From positions 248,001 to 312,000 of the forward strand of contig JADDOH010002554.1 in the NCBI GenBank assembly GCA_016648135.1: 64,000 nt of DNA, read 5' to 3'. The stretch's first letter is position 1. The number at the start of each line of letters is the position of its first letter. This document shows, in pieces, positions 22,502-33,729 of the stretch. Source of the DNA: Agrypnia vestita. Lineage: Eukaryota > Arthropoda > Insecta > Trichoptera > Phryganeidae. The translations under genes and the position numbers were made by a program. Below the pieces are notes generated by a model. It did not search any database. It was not told where the DNA came from and saw only the letters and a program-made list of their open reading frames with translations.

Positions 22502-23019
22502 TGTCACAAGACTATCGAAAAATCACGAACGGCCTAGGGTGATCCATGGCCTTCGGGAGACATCTGAAACATTCGAGAAAAACTCAGAAAGGCCTAGAAG
22601 CCACGGGAATATTCTCCTAAATACTGGAATAAGTCTAGGAGATTCCATACCAGCAATCTTAGATATAAATAGGAGCACCGTAGTTGAGTCGCGTTTGACA
22701 GCGAAAAGGCCGCAACGGCTGAGGTGGCCATTCGAAGCGACAGATATCAAGCGAATAAGCGAAGTTCTTACTTAAGTAACGAAATAAACCACAGCGATTA
22801 ATACAGGCGAAAACTGGAATGGAATGTTCTAGTAAATGTTAAATAAAGTGTCCCAAATATAATAAAGTGTTATTTTACGAGTGATAATCAACGAAATAGA
22901 ATAATTTAAAAAATAACGTTAAGTTTAATAGTGCAAAGTGACTTTGAACATTAAATAATTAATTTAAAAAACGCTTCCAGCGTTTTCATTCATTCCTCCT
23001 GCAGCCACGAAACGTGACA
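22502..23019 (+). mobile_element. Solo LTR, 518 bp
   Basis: It starts TGTCACAAGACTATCG and ends CACGAAACGTGACA, so the termini are an inverted TGTCAC/GTGACA. A GAATATTC heat-shock-element dimer (22607-22614) precedes a TATA-like atataaatag (22663-22672). Length matches the 519-bp LTR at 34 kb. No internal retroviral-type region follows. The flanking bases (tcact and gaaat) do not match, so the target duplication is lost or the LTR is a recombinant. Confidence 0.75.
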
Positions 23020-23021
23020 GA

Positions 23022-23518
23022 AATTTAAATACACTAAAATATTAGTCTACAAAACGCTCGTTAGACCAGTGCTCACATACGCAGCTGAGACATCGATACA
23101 GACTTAGAGGAATTAGCGAGCATTGGACGTTTTTGAAAGAAACATTTGAGGCGTATCTTTGGGCCGATTCTAGAAAATGGACTTAGGCGCAGACGTTACA
23201 ACAATGAACTTTATACTCTGTTTAAAGAACTGTGTCATAAAATTTATAAAACTGGGGAGATTTCGGTGGCTCGGTCATGTGGAGAGAATGGCCGAACAAC
23301 AAGCGCCGAAGTCCCTGCTGAACTCAAGACCGATAAGGTGAAGAAGCTTAGGCCAAGGCCAAATTAAGATGGGGCGACAGCGTCCTCAAAGACATATGTA
23401 TCTGCTTTGGAGATTCTGAGCTGGAGAAAGCTGGTACGAAACCGAGATGGGTGGAGGAAGACTCTTAAGGAGACCAAAATCCGCCAGAGGTTGTAGAGCC
23501 AAAAGTGATGATGATGAT
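23022..23518 (+). pseudogene. LINE 3' end, same family as 12.9-13.86 kb
   Basis: Frames broken by stops give LVYKTLVRPVLTYAAET, then ALDVFERNI, MDLGADVTTMN and LRWLGHVERM-type sequence with QAPKSLLNSRPI. These align with the last part of the minus-strand element at 12898-13385. The copy ends in gtgatgatgatgatg (23506-23519), the family's 3' simple repeat. It begins only 3 bp after the solo LTR. Confidence 0.75.
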
Positions 23519-23547
23519 GTACCTTAATAAGTGCCAATTAAAAAGTA

Positions 23548-24092
23548 AAAAAAAACTAACCCATAAAAACCAAGTTATTATGATACTCCCTTTCTTTGTA
23601 AAATATAACAACAATTAATGAATTAAAACATATAACATAACACTAAACTTACAGTAATTTAATATATTTCTAAAATGTCAGATGTTTTGAGCTTTGATAA
23701 GACACTTCATGCTTTGAAGATTAAATTCTAAAAACATTTGTCAGTCAATTTAGATTTTTGAAATTCGTCGTGAAGAACCTATTATATATACCGACGGAGT
23801 AATTCAAATTTAGAAAATATTCCACGACGTTATCGGGCCGCCGTTGCTAGTAATCAAACTTTGGTAATGATTCCAATTTAAAAAAATCATTAAAATTTTA
23901 AAAATCCGAATTTATACTATAATTATTATTTTTTTAATGAAAATTTGATAGATCTTTTTAATCGTCGCCACGAGTCTACTTGCAAAGTTTCAGCTCGATT
24001 GTATTACGGGAAAAGGGTTAAAAATCGATCCAAAGGTTTTTCGACGGCAAGCCAGCAAGCAAGCAGACGCCACGAGTTAAAAGAAAGGAAGT
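23548..24092 (-). repeat. Repeat A, long copy
   Basis: Minus-strand copy with both ends, including the extra segment cggcccgataacgtcg...gaattactccgtcggtata that is present only here and at 58019-58566. The two long copies remain highly similar. Confidence 0.75.
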
Positions 24093-24099
24093 AATAATT

Positions 24100-25375
24100 C
24101 ATCATCCCCTTATAAAAAATCAGCCAAACCAACCTAAATTTCTGACTCCCGGGCTGGTTGTGGCCACTAAAATGAAAATTTCAAAGGAAGGCAGAATAAA
24201 GATCAACTCTCGCATTTAAATATTTACTTTCTTTCAATAAAAAAATTGCCAAATTATTAAAATAAAATTATTATTCTCCAAGACAATTTTGCCTCGTTCT
24301 AAACATTGATTTTAGAAACACAGTGTGGGCGCAATTTCGTACCTTGCCCGGGGGTGACTTGGATAGTGTCTAGGGACGGGCCTGGTCAGACAGATAATAA
24401 GAAGCGTGACAAGTAGTAATGTGTGTCGGGATATGAATAAGTGGCGTTCTATCATACGTCTGCTCGACCCTTTATATGCTTTATACAAATTTCCATCTCA
24501 TGATATTAATAAAAAAAGTCTTAGCAACTTGTGTTCTATCTGGTTCTGCCACTCGCTCTAACACTTTAAATCTTTTCCTTGAAAATTGTTCAGAAATACA
24601 AATGTTTAATAAAGTGTTAATATTTAGGTGTATATCGTGAGCTCAATACTAGAATTAAGTAATTCGTACTCAGTTTTGAGATGTTTACATGAAAAATATT
24701 TTTAATCAGTGAGCTAATGCTAAAACTAGATAATTTGTACATCCTATTATTTATTTATTTATTAACGCCTTTCAAGGCTTTTGCGAAAAATAAGGTGAAG
24801 TGTACATTAAATAAATGAATACTCCAAACAAAATGTCTATAAATTGTTAAATAGTGAATGAATGCCCAAGAAATATAAGTAAGCTATTTGCAATATGCTA
24901 CATAGCTCTGTTATATACAAGAAAAATGAATGAATATTAAATGCCATAACTAAATATCCGGTGATAGCAACTATTTCATTGAAATTTCTTTAATTTATCT
25001 TATGGGTTTATCAGAATGTTATATATTTTAAATAATTTATATAGGAAAAAAAGATCCGTTATGGATTGAATAGCTAGGAGAAGAAGGTGTTTAATAAGCA
25101 CGAAAACTTTAACTGCAATCTGAACAAACTTTCGAATCAAAATTTTTAAAAAATATTTATTTGTTTCAGGTTTAAAAAATATGTAAAATCTGATCAGGCA
25201 ATTAGAGTGGGAAGAATAAGACATCTGCATAAATGGCGTGTATGTAGGCTTTGTATGAATCTTATGATCAGTAACAATTAATATTCGTATCTAATTAGAG
25301 ATTTATAAATCTCTAATCAGAAATTCACCGAAGTTCTCACTCTCAAAACATATTTAAAATCAAAAATTAGAAGTT
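24100..25375. other. No gene seen
   Basis: AT-rich DNA. A minus-strand frame (25000-25230) has no recognised motif. Confidence 0.5.
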
Positions 25376-25439
25376 TGTATTTTGTCAGTTTTAAATATCT
25401 ATAAAAATATATGGTCAATCTGCACTGAAGTAGTTTTAA

Positions 25440-25815
25440 TAGTTAATGCATTGAAAACCCACTACGCCGAGTGGATCGGACAGGAGAGCGAATTCGGAAT
25501 TCAATTGCGACCGCGAAGCCTTCATCCCTTGTATCGAGAGGCTGTACTAATGATGCGACCGAATCCGTAGCTGTTTAAAATGTGCGACGTGGATGTACAG
25601 TGAATGGTCGTACAAAGAAGTGGAATGTTTGGGACCAGATTATGCACCGATGCATCTAAAGGATTTAATTTGTATGCTAAATCAGTCACTCGTACGGCTG
25701 CAATGAGTTTCCTAACACAAACAAAGCCTTCTTACTTAGGCTTCAGGTTCAGGACTAAGGTATCAGGCTATAAGGATCGGGATCAATACGTTTTGAATCA
25801 GATCTTTCCATGAAT
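25440..25815 (+). other. GC-richer stretch, unrecognised
   Basis: Two short frames (to 25570 and 25604-25813) in GC-richer DNA show no domain I recognise. It may be a decayed exon or an old repeat. Confidence 0.2.
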
Positions 25816-25864
25816 ACAATTAAATAAAACTGTGTGCGAATGCTTTTATCAATTTAAAAATATT

Positions 25865-25912
25865 ATAAGTATTATTGAAAATATCAAAATTTTTCAGGGC
25901 CAATGGTCCCTT
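25865..25912 (-). repeat. Inverted copy of the Penelope-like 3' UTR end
   Basis: cagggccaatggtccctt and gaaaatatcaaaat are the reverse complement of the block at 26500-26540. It lies upstream of the GIY-YIG relic, so the element is bracketed by inverted pieces. Confidence 0.55.
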
Positions 25913-26080
25913 CTTTTTTTTACCCTCCGATATTTGATATTGAAAAGCACTGGAAAAAAATCGTATTTACATATAATCCAATTTCAAATTCAATAGATAA
26001 AAAATCCCAAATGTTATGTAACCAGTTTTCTATACTAATCATAAATTAAAAATTTATTAAATAATAAGGATATGGAAACA

Positions 26081-26540
26081 GGTGATTATAAATTGATTTG
26101 TAATGATTGTCATTATTTGTATATAAGAAAAACTTGTATTTGATGTTATTTTTAAAGAACACTTGAGATGTTTAAGTAGTAATAATAATTCCGAATTTGT
26201 GAATCGTCTTTTGCTTTTCGATCATTCTTTTGATATTAATAAGGGTTTACAAATTTTACATGCAAATTATACAGAATTACAATTTGATAAATTAGACATT
26301 TTGGAAATAAGAAAGAGTGTTAATGGTAAATTGAAAATTATAAATAACCAGATCCTTTTTACAAATAGTTATCTTTGAAATTTGTTTTTAAGTAAGTACT
26401 TAATTATTATTCATTTCCCACATACTATCATTTTTTTTAAATATTTTTATTGTTTACACTTCCATTTTTTATTTGTTAGTATACATTGTATCCTGACAAA
26501 GGGACCATTGGCCCTGATACATGTTGATATTTTCAATATA
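26081..26540 (+). pseudogene. Penelope-like element: GIY-YIG endonuclease end and 3' UTR
   Basis: At 26081 a frame reads GDYKLICNDCHYLYIRKTC, which corresponds to the G-x-Y-K-L...C-x-x-C...Y-I-G-x-T signature of the GIY-YIG endonuclease of Penelope-like retroelements. In this copy the catalytic YIG is YIR. After a frameshift the domain continues at 26151 (FKEHLRCLSSNNNSEF, then LLFDHSFDINKGLQIL) and stops at 26376. The 3' UTR holds aagggaccattggccctgat. The RT domain is absent. Confidence 0.75.
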
Positions 26541-26544
26541 TAAG

Positions 26545-27560
26545 TGATAAAAACAAAGTACAATTTTATTCATTGGATTAATAATGTCACAACAAAATCA
26601 ATTTGCTCTTTTTCAAGAAGATTATTCAGATACATACTTCTCTTGAGCAGCCTCTCACGTATCTACTTAATGTTGGGTACGGGCTACTTTAAAAAGTATT
26701 TTTGCTATACATACAAAATTTCAGCTGGATGGATTACAATCTATTGGAAATGTAGCAGCACGGATAATGTATGAACCAACAAAATTCTCGCACATTATAT
26801 CGCTTTTGCGAAAGTAATTTTATTTTAAATTCTTGTTTAAGATTCTACAGTTGCACCTTGTCGAAAAATATTTTCTATAAGTTCACAATTAATATTAAAA
26901 AGGATGTAAATGGGGTGTTACGTTATAACCACGAATTAGATACAGAAGTCCATGAATCCAGCACTGTCCAAGATAATAACGATTTATTATTTTATACGAT
27001 TTAATACAATTATTTGATGATAATATTTAATGCGATGATTTCGGCATCTCCTCTTATAATAGTGACATCTCCAAATTAAAATAATAACAGTGTTTGTAAA
27101 GAACTTTTAGGAGTCACTACAATCTGTGAAAGTGTAGGGCTTGACTACAAAATATAAGTTGGTATTCAATAGTTATTCAAGATGACGTCAACATGAACTT
27201 TTTTGTCAGGAAATTTTCGTCATTAATATTTATCCGCTATGAGTAAATATTGCTTCTGGTCTTCATCGGTAGAGTGTAGATGATTATCTTCACACCATCG
27301 AAAAGTCTACCAAAAGCACTGCTCCTTTCTCTACTTTATCATTTAAAACTTTCTTAGAATATACAAAAGTCTAAATTTTATTCTAATCATCATATTCTTC
27401 TATATCCATTTCGTCAAAAAATCGCACGAAACGGCGGTTGTGTTGGAAAAATTCAGTGTATGATATGTAACAAGTTTTCAACCACAATGAGAGCATTTTT
27501 AAGGATTGCTCGCTTTGGAAAACCTTTCAATTCTTGATTTTCGAGGACAGTGGCCATCCT
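26545..27560. other. No gene seen
   Basis: AT-rich DNA with two frames of about 75 codons (26544-27004) that show no motif. Confidence 0.45.
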
Positions 27561-27567
27561 CCATCAA

Positions 27568-27609
27568 ACTTCGATGATGAAGTTTCCAAGGAAACTTCAT
27601 CATCGAAGT
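27568..27609. other. Perfect 20-bp inverted repeat with 2-base spacer
   Basis: ACTTCGATGATGAAGTTTCC, then AA, then its exact reverse complement. It is not part of any repeat family noticed here. Confidence 0.9.
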
Positions 27610-28020
27610 ATTCAAAAGCAACAAGCTGCTTAAACAGATACCAAAGATATCATTTCCCTAGTTTTTTTAATTCACTTTACTTGTAAACTCATTCTAAGAA
27701 CAATATGTTATTTATCGAAAATCCTAGATGCGATACTAATACTAAACAGGATTCCAATTGTTTAAAATACTACGGGAGTGGGAGAGGGATGTATTCAACA
27801 TATCCAAAGCTTATGCATGCTGATGCAGTGACATGTTTGTTTTGAAGCAGTTGCAGTCATTGCCCCAAACGGCGAATGTTTCCTAAACTTTTATCAATAG
27901 CAGCCACCCCTAAAATTATTTTAAATGAAAAATAAAAAATAAGTATAGGTACATTTTTTTGGCTATTGAAAGCATACAAAAGTGTTCTCTTATATTTTTA
28001 TTTTATTTTTTGTAGCACCC
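27610..28020. other. No gene seen
   Basis: AT-rich, no recognised feature. Confidence 0.5.
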
Positions 28021-28027
28021 TACTTTA

Positions 28028-28553
28028 CAGGGTGTACCAGAGCTAGCAGAAGAAACTTAGTAGGTATATTCCTGACTATGCTATGAATCTAAAATCTTCA
28101 AGCAACCATGCCCTAATGTCAATAGTTATGTAGACATGCAATATTAAAATTTGCATTTTATTTCAATATTTCTTACTTATTTTTTGCAAAAAGTTGAACT
28201 ATCATTACAGTAACTTATATCAATTGTGAAAAATTCATTTGCTTCAATACAACTTAAATAAAATGATAAAAACCTTGTAAAGAAAACTTTTTTCAATTTT
28301 TGCAAGGTTTTTTCCATTTGATTCGACTTGCATTAAAGCAAACGAATTTTTTATAATCAAAATAAGTTACTGTAATGATAGTTCAACTTTTTGAAAAAAA
28401 TAAGTCAGAAATATTGGGAAAAAAATGTCAACTTTGATATTGCATATCTCTATAACTATTGATATAAGGTCATGGTTGCTTGAACATTTTAGACTCATAA
28501 CATAGGCAGGAATCTACCGGCCAAATTTCTGCTGCTAGCTCTGGTACACCCTG
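28028..28553. mobile_element. Palindromic MITE G, copy 2 (TA flanks)
   Basis: Ends CAGGGTGTACCAGAGCTAGC and its near reverse complement, with inverted arms extending about 240 bp. TA at 28026-28027 and 28554-28555. Same family as 11515-12054, somewhat better preserved. Confidence 0.8.
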
Positions 28554-28559
28554 TATATT

Positions 28560-29740
28560 ACGGAATACATTTAGTCACACCTGATGATAATCGAGTCACT
28601 CAACTATAAAGTTTTAAAATATACTGTACTTAACAATCAAATTCAATAAATATTCAAAGCGATTTTTTTTACCTGTTTAAAATGTCCATCAAAAATATTC
28701 CCACAGTAAATATTAAATTTAAAGTTTTAATTTTATTTTCAGTCAATTAATTCGCTAAGCTCTCCGATTACGTCCGAACAGCGGTAAAAGTATAAAAATA
28801 CGACGACAACGGGGATAAATTTTAAATTCAATTTTGAAAAAGTTTCGGCAGGGGGGGCGTCGTTCAATCCATCAGAAGCCATCATTTCAATGTTTACCGC
28901 CCGAAATACCAACCCCCGAATCAGATTAAATCTCCGCAATCCCCTTCGTTATTTATGAAATTAATAAAAACATGCCCCACAGTCTGGAGATAAGCTAAAT
29001 AGAAGAGCGTGGTGACCAAACGTTTCGTTTTTATGGAGGACATTCTCATTAATAATTTACATTAAAAATATATGATTTAATCTGAGTTTGCATAAATAAA
29101 ACGCGGTTTTTTGTTGTTATTGCGCCTATATAAACCAGTAAATTTAAGAGGGAAAACGACCCAAACAAAATATTTATTGTTTTACCTCTGATTCCGCGTA
29201 ATATGTATGAAAAAAAATGTACAATTTGCTAAAAAATAATCAATTTTATCTTTGTATTTTTGTAAAGATTTTAGAAAAGTAAATTTTGGCTTTCGTAGTT
29301 TTCATTTATCATTAAAAATGTCTCGGAAATTCACCAAATCGCGTCTTGTATCGATGTTCAGTTCATCTGTTGGGTGAAAAAGGATATTCTTTGCGGCAGT
29401 TTTAATGGAATAAATACGGGTATTTTTATTTTATTTAATATTTTACAGAGCGTTAACGAAGAATATGCCGATCTATTTTATATTCCCTACCCCTGCGCGG
29501 AAACGGCGTAATGGTTTATTTTTTATGTCAAATTTTGAGTAAACTTAAAAACGGAAGAAAATTCGACATTATTCAAGATTTCAATATTTTGTTCAAAAAA
29601 TATTTTGGCATTTTGTTACTAAGAATTTTGTGAACAAATATAAGAACGTTTTAAGTCTTTTTTTTATTTCCATCCAATGGAGTGCTCTTCTCATTGCTTC
29701 AATTTTGCTGTATTTACTTTTTTAAGATGATTCTCATAGC
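28560..29740. other. No gene seen
   Basis: Mostly AT-rich. A GC-richer patch at 28840-28930 (ggcagggggggcgtcg...) could be conserved host DNA but shows no feature. Confidence 0.45.
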
Positions 29741-29747
29741 CCTGTTT

Positions 29748-29832
29748 GCCACTTTTAGTATACATTGTATCCCGATGAAAGTATCATTGGCCCCAAAACA
29801 TTTTAATTATTAAATAAATAGTGCTTTATACT
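29748..29832 (+). repeat. Penelope-like 3' UTR fragment
   Basis: tagtatacattgtatcccgatgaaag and cattggccccaaaacat match the 3' UTR of the element at 26480-26530. Confidence 0.55.
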
Positions 29833-29935
29833 AAGTTTAAGTCTTTTCTTTTTATTCATATATATAATGCTACTACAATGTTATTTCGCTATTACTGAAA
29901 TTTTTGAAACATTTGCGGGTTGTGATCGACGAATA

Positions 29936-30078
29936 CAGTTGCCGGCAAACTTCTTGAAATTTTTTGGTCTAGTGGGGGAATGCGCAGAAGACAAAATTTG
30001 GGTCTCTTTGGTGGAATGGTACATGCGCAAACTTTCTCTCACTACGCCGAAAAATTTCAAGATGTTTGCCGGCCACTG
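29936..30078. mobile_element. Tc1-type MITE, 143 bp
   Basis: The ends are CAGTTGCCGGCAAACTTCTT and, on the other strand, CAGTGGCCGGCAAACATCTT, with arms of about 30 bp or more. TA flanks both ends (29934-29935, 30079-30080). CAGT termini with TA duplication are typical of Tc1-type elements. A 104-codon frame that runs through it is therefore an artefact. Confidence 0.85.
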
Positions 30079-30224
30079 TACCTTTGGATGGTATTTTCAA
30101 GTGACGGAAGGTAGGAAAGGGAAGTATATACAAGAATCGGAGCTGCAGCCAGCGTTCTACGTTATCTATACAGTGCGGTAATAAGGAAATCTGAGCTTAG
30201 TCTCAAGACAAAACTGACTCTTTT

Positions 30225-30711
30225 GCTATAAAATTCAACGTTTTTTTTCGTTATGTGCATGTGGCACGCTGTAGTGCTGCCATTGCGATAAAAAATTCAA
30301 CATTTTTTGTTGTCATAAGGAGAAAATTTGCTTTATCACTATTTCACAAACTTGAATTCTTTGACCAAAATTTAATAGTTATTTTCGTTATGTGTATGCG
30401 ATACGCTATATTAATGCTATTGCAATATCTTTAGGAGGTGGTCCTTGTTGCTTCTCGGTTATACCTGGCGTTTTTGGACGTTTATAAATCACCCTAGATT
30501 GTTATAGGCCGTTCCAAATGTTTCGATAGTGTTATGATTCGATATGATAAAATTCAATGGTTATTTTCGTTATGTGTATGCGATACGCTATATTAATGCT
30601 TTTGTGATATTTTTAGGAGATGGTCCTCGTTGCTTCTCGGTTATACCGGGCGTTTCTGGACGTTTGTAGATCACCCTAGGCCGTTCCAAATGTTTCGATA
30701 GTGTTATGACA
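30225..30711 (-). mobile_element. LTR 5' fragment in tandem duplication
   Basis: On the minus strand from 30711: TGTCATAACACTATCG, then ggcctagggtgatc, homologous to the LTR start at 22502. A unit of about 172 bp (30541-30712) is repeated at about 30363-30540, and its distal part (ttcgttatgtgyatg...) appears a third time near 30230-30290. Confidence 0.65.
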
Positions 30712-31220
30712 TATTACAAGGAATTCGGACAATTATTATTGTTACTATTAGCTCTGCTTTAGCTCCAAGAAGAGCTACAGATCATCTGAAAACTAAGTAT
30801 GATCAGTAAATGGGCATTTTCTGTTGCGAAATATTTACCTTCAGTAATAAATGCATCACAAAACTCACTGAGGAAGGTAACGAAACGGATGACGGCAGGC
30901 TCTGTACGAGTAGATAAAATAAACTAACTAGGATACAGATTTAACGAACACTGGGACTCTTCTATGCAAATTAAATGTCGTGAGAGCAAGTCCAAGCTGC
31001 ACTCTTCCGCATGATGAAATTATTGCGCAGCCATGTGCTAAATTAAAATGAGAATGATGCCATCCTACGTATTTCCTGTATTTTATATTGAATGGTATAG
31101 TAGTCAGTCACTGAAAAAATGATAAACAACTTCGAATTTGAGATGTAGGCGATAATGACAGCTTTCATCCTTACGCGAAAGGAAAAATCGTTAAATATCA
31201 TAAAACATTAAAAAGGATTG
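30712..31220. other. No gene seen
   Basis: No recognised feature. Confidence 0.45.
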
Positions 31221-31221
31221 T

Positions 31222-31290
31222 TTCGAACAGGAACCACGGCGATCGAACTTGATTTCGTACAGCCAACTGCGCCTCGTAAACTGTGTTTTT
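31222..31290 (-). repeat. tRNA-like SINE head
   Basis: On the minus strand gaggcgcagttggctgt (A box) and aagttcgatcgccg (B box) are tRNA-spaced, with ggttcc beyond. Confidence 0.45.
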
Positions 31291-31556
31291 TAATGTTTTC
31301 TTTAGTTATAATTTAATGGTTTATTGTTTAAGGCAGGAAGAAAGGTATTTTGTAATATGTGAGTGCAAATAGGTGCGTGGTAGAAAAAAAAACGTGTTTT
31401 ATTTTATTAACTCTGGTAAAAAGTATATTTTGAGGCTTCTGACCAAATTTCAGGCTAGAGACTTAACAGATGACGATAGCTTGGTTGTTCCAAATATGTT
31501 AAATAAGGTGTATAAATAACATATTTACAACTTTAAAAAAATGATAAATATGTCTT

Positions 31557-31905
31557 CAGGAGCGACGAGCAAGAAGAGGTGACCTCATCGAGACATTCAA
31601 GATTCTATCGGGCTACTACAATATTCCTAATATGACAGATATGTTTGCATTTAACACTAATGTGGGCCTTCGAAGACATCACCTGAAGTTGAACAAGTCT
31701 CGGTTCTCGTGTAACCCAAGAAAGCATGCATTAAGCAATAGAGTGGTCAATTTGTGGAACAGTTTACCTGAAGGCGTTGTGTCTGCAGCCATTGTCAATC
31801 AGTTTAATAATAGGCTGGATATTCAAATGAGAGACAGTGATATGGGCCTATCAGCTTAAGCTGCCTGCCCATTATCGATAATAATAATAATAATAATAAT
31901 GTACG
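31557..31905 (+). pseudogene. CR1/L2-like LINE C-terminal remnant
   Basis: From 31572 the frame reads RRGDLIETFKILSGYYNIP, continues through LRRHHLKLNKSRF and ends with ALSNRVVNLWNSLPEGVVSA before TAA at 31857. R-R-G-D-L-I-E-x-(F/Y)K and N-x-W-N-x-L-P are the classic C-terminal signature of CR1/L2-type non-LTR ORF2 proteins. A trinucleotide run (31877-31900) follows close to the stop, as at the 3' end of such elements. The RT core is missing (5' truncation). Confidence 0.8.
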
Positions 31906-31914
31906 ATTACTCTT

Positions 31915-32320
31915 GGGTGGAATCAGCGAACATTTCATTGTGTAAAGTGATCACTTAAGCCAGCCAACACAGGTAGTAAGCCCTATGAACACCCAATAAA
32001 GACTTCCATATATATTTTTATTTTATATTTTCTGGGGTATTTCGCTGTTTTATCGACCTTTCTGGTCGAAGTTTCGGATCCCTTCGCTACCATCATCAGG
32101 GCTGATGTGTAATTTTAAGTGTTGATTCTGTGGTTACGTATTACTTGCAATACCGTCTCTCGTAAGTCTAGAAAAACGGCATAATAATACCCCGGAAAAT
32201 ACAAACTAGAAATTTCTGAATGGCCGTGAAAACCTAAGAACAAACTTCCATATAAATATATTGTGAGGCATCTATAATTTAGCTTGATTAAATCATTAAA
32301 TAATAAAAACACGGGAATAG
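31915..32320 (+). repeat. Repeat B, split by a small MITE
   Basis: Core cattgtgtaaagtgatcact at 31936 and aaagacttccatat near 31996 resume at 32227 (acttccatataaatata...gaggcatctataattt). The middle (32025-32205) is bounded by inverted ttttctggggtatt / aataccccggaaaa and looks like an inserted MITE. Confidence 0.6.
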
Positions 32321-32329
32321 TAATAATTT

Positions 32330-33240
32330 GTCCATATCATAAGATAAATTGAAAAGTAGACACCGAAATGGACAATATATCAAATAATGGGCTATTCATA
32401 AAATTCAACTGGTTATAAGTTATATTGGATTAAGTGTTCTGTCATTTCTTAATTTCTAATATTTCTAAGTTAGCCAATTATTTACACGGAGAATCTCAAT
32501 ACCGTTTTCTTATTTAAACGTGTGGCCTGCTTCCAAAATATGGTTTGAGAATTCCAAGAAGTTATTATTTTTGAGACATCTTCAAGGTTCCTCCACTCTG
32601 ACATTAAAATTGCGTGTCGTTTTACCTATATTAAATGCTGAATAGTCATAAAAATTCAGTTTTAAATACCGGAATGATTTAGCGGGTTGACTTTGTCTTC
32701 AGAGTTAATTGTAAGTTTGCTTAAGCTATTGTTAATATAAAACGCGGATTACGTCACCCTGGTTTTAAATCATTTTTAAATGGCCAGTTTTACTTCTGAT
32801 CACTGGCCGTATTTATAAAATGTATTATATCTTCTATTTAAGATTCGGATTAATTTATAAATATGATACTTTTAAGAAATCCCATATCTCATTCCCCCGA
32901 GTGAAACGCGACGGAAGAACAGAGGGCGTGAAAAATGTGACGGAAATGATCACCTCATAAGACGGCCGCGGCCGCGATCCTGCGAGATGTCCTCGCTGGG
33001 AACAAAGGGTCGCTGAAGGGCGGAAGAAGTGAGACGAATGGGTATTAGGCGCACCCTCTAGATACGTTGCTCCGAGACATCAACAAAGACACGATTTTAC
33101 TTCGTGAAGCACAGTTTTTCAAAGAGCTTTGCAGATTATTAATGGATTTGGCATTTACGCTGAAGAGAACCATAATGATAGATTAACAATAATTAAATAT
33201 ATTTTCTATGTTCTCTCTACTTGAGTTTTTAAAATTATTT
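32330..33240. other. No gene; GC-rich patch
   Basis: AT-rich except 32900-33110, which is GC-rich with a ggccgcggccgc palindrome near 32963. It may be host unique or conserved non-coding DNA. No frame is convincing. Confidence 0.35.
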
Positions 33241-33249
33241 TATTTTTCC

Positions 33250-33374
33250 ACCGTATACCTTTATTCCGGTCATAATCACAATTATAATAATTTCATTGTA
33301 CGTCCATCTGTCCTTAGTAGCTTTGTGTAACGTCCGTAACTTCTTTACGAGTATAGTATAAAAACTGTCGTCTT
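33250..33374 (+). mobile_element. Helitron-like 5' part, cut by repeat A
   Basis: tatacctttattccggtcat, then aatcacaattataataattt and aacgtccgtaacttctttac. The same sequence restarts at 33704 after the repeat A insertion, giving a direct duplication about 454 bp apart. Confidence 0.5.
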
Positions 33375-33379
33375 TTTTT

Positions 33380-33702
33380 ATCCCCTTTCTTTTAACTCGT
33401 AGCGTCTACGGTTTGTTGTCTACCGGAAAAACTTTGGATCGTTTTTTAACCCTTTTACCGTGATACAATCGAGCTGAAACTTTGCAGGCAGACTCGTGGC
33501 TACGATAAAAATGATCTAACAAATTTTCGTTAAAAAAATTAATAATTATAGTATAATTTTGGATTTTTCGACATTTTAATTGTTTATTCAAATTGGAATC
33601 AATACAAATGTGTAATGACCCCAACGCGTGCAATAGGCTTGGAACAGATTCAATGAGAAAGGGAGTATTATAAAAATTTGGTTTTTATGGGTTAGTTTTT
33701 TT
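33380..33702 (+). repeat. Repeat A, short copy 2
   Basis: Ends cccctttcttttaactcgta and gagaaagggagtattataa ... tatgggttagttttttt; internal aaaactttggatcg present. It is flanked on both sides by the same Helitron-like sequence. Confidence 0.65.
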
Positions 33703-33729
33703 CACAGCATACCTTTATTCCGGTCATAA

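Noticed and set aside
29867..30181. 104-codon plus-strand open frame
   Set aside because: More than half lies in a Tc1-type MITE with TA flanks; the frame has no domain and is a by-product of the inverted repeats.
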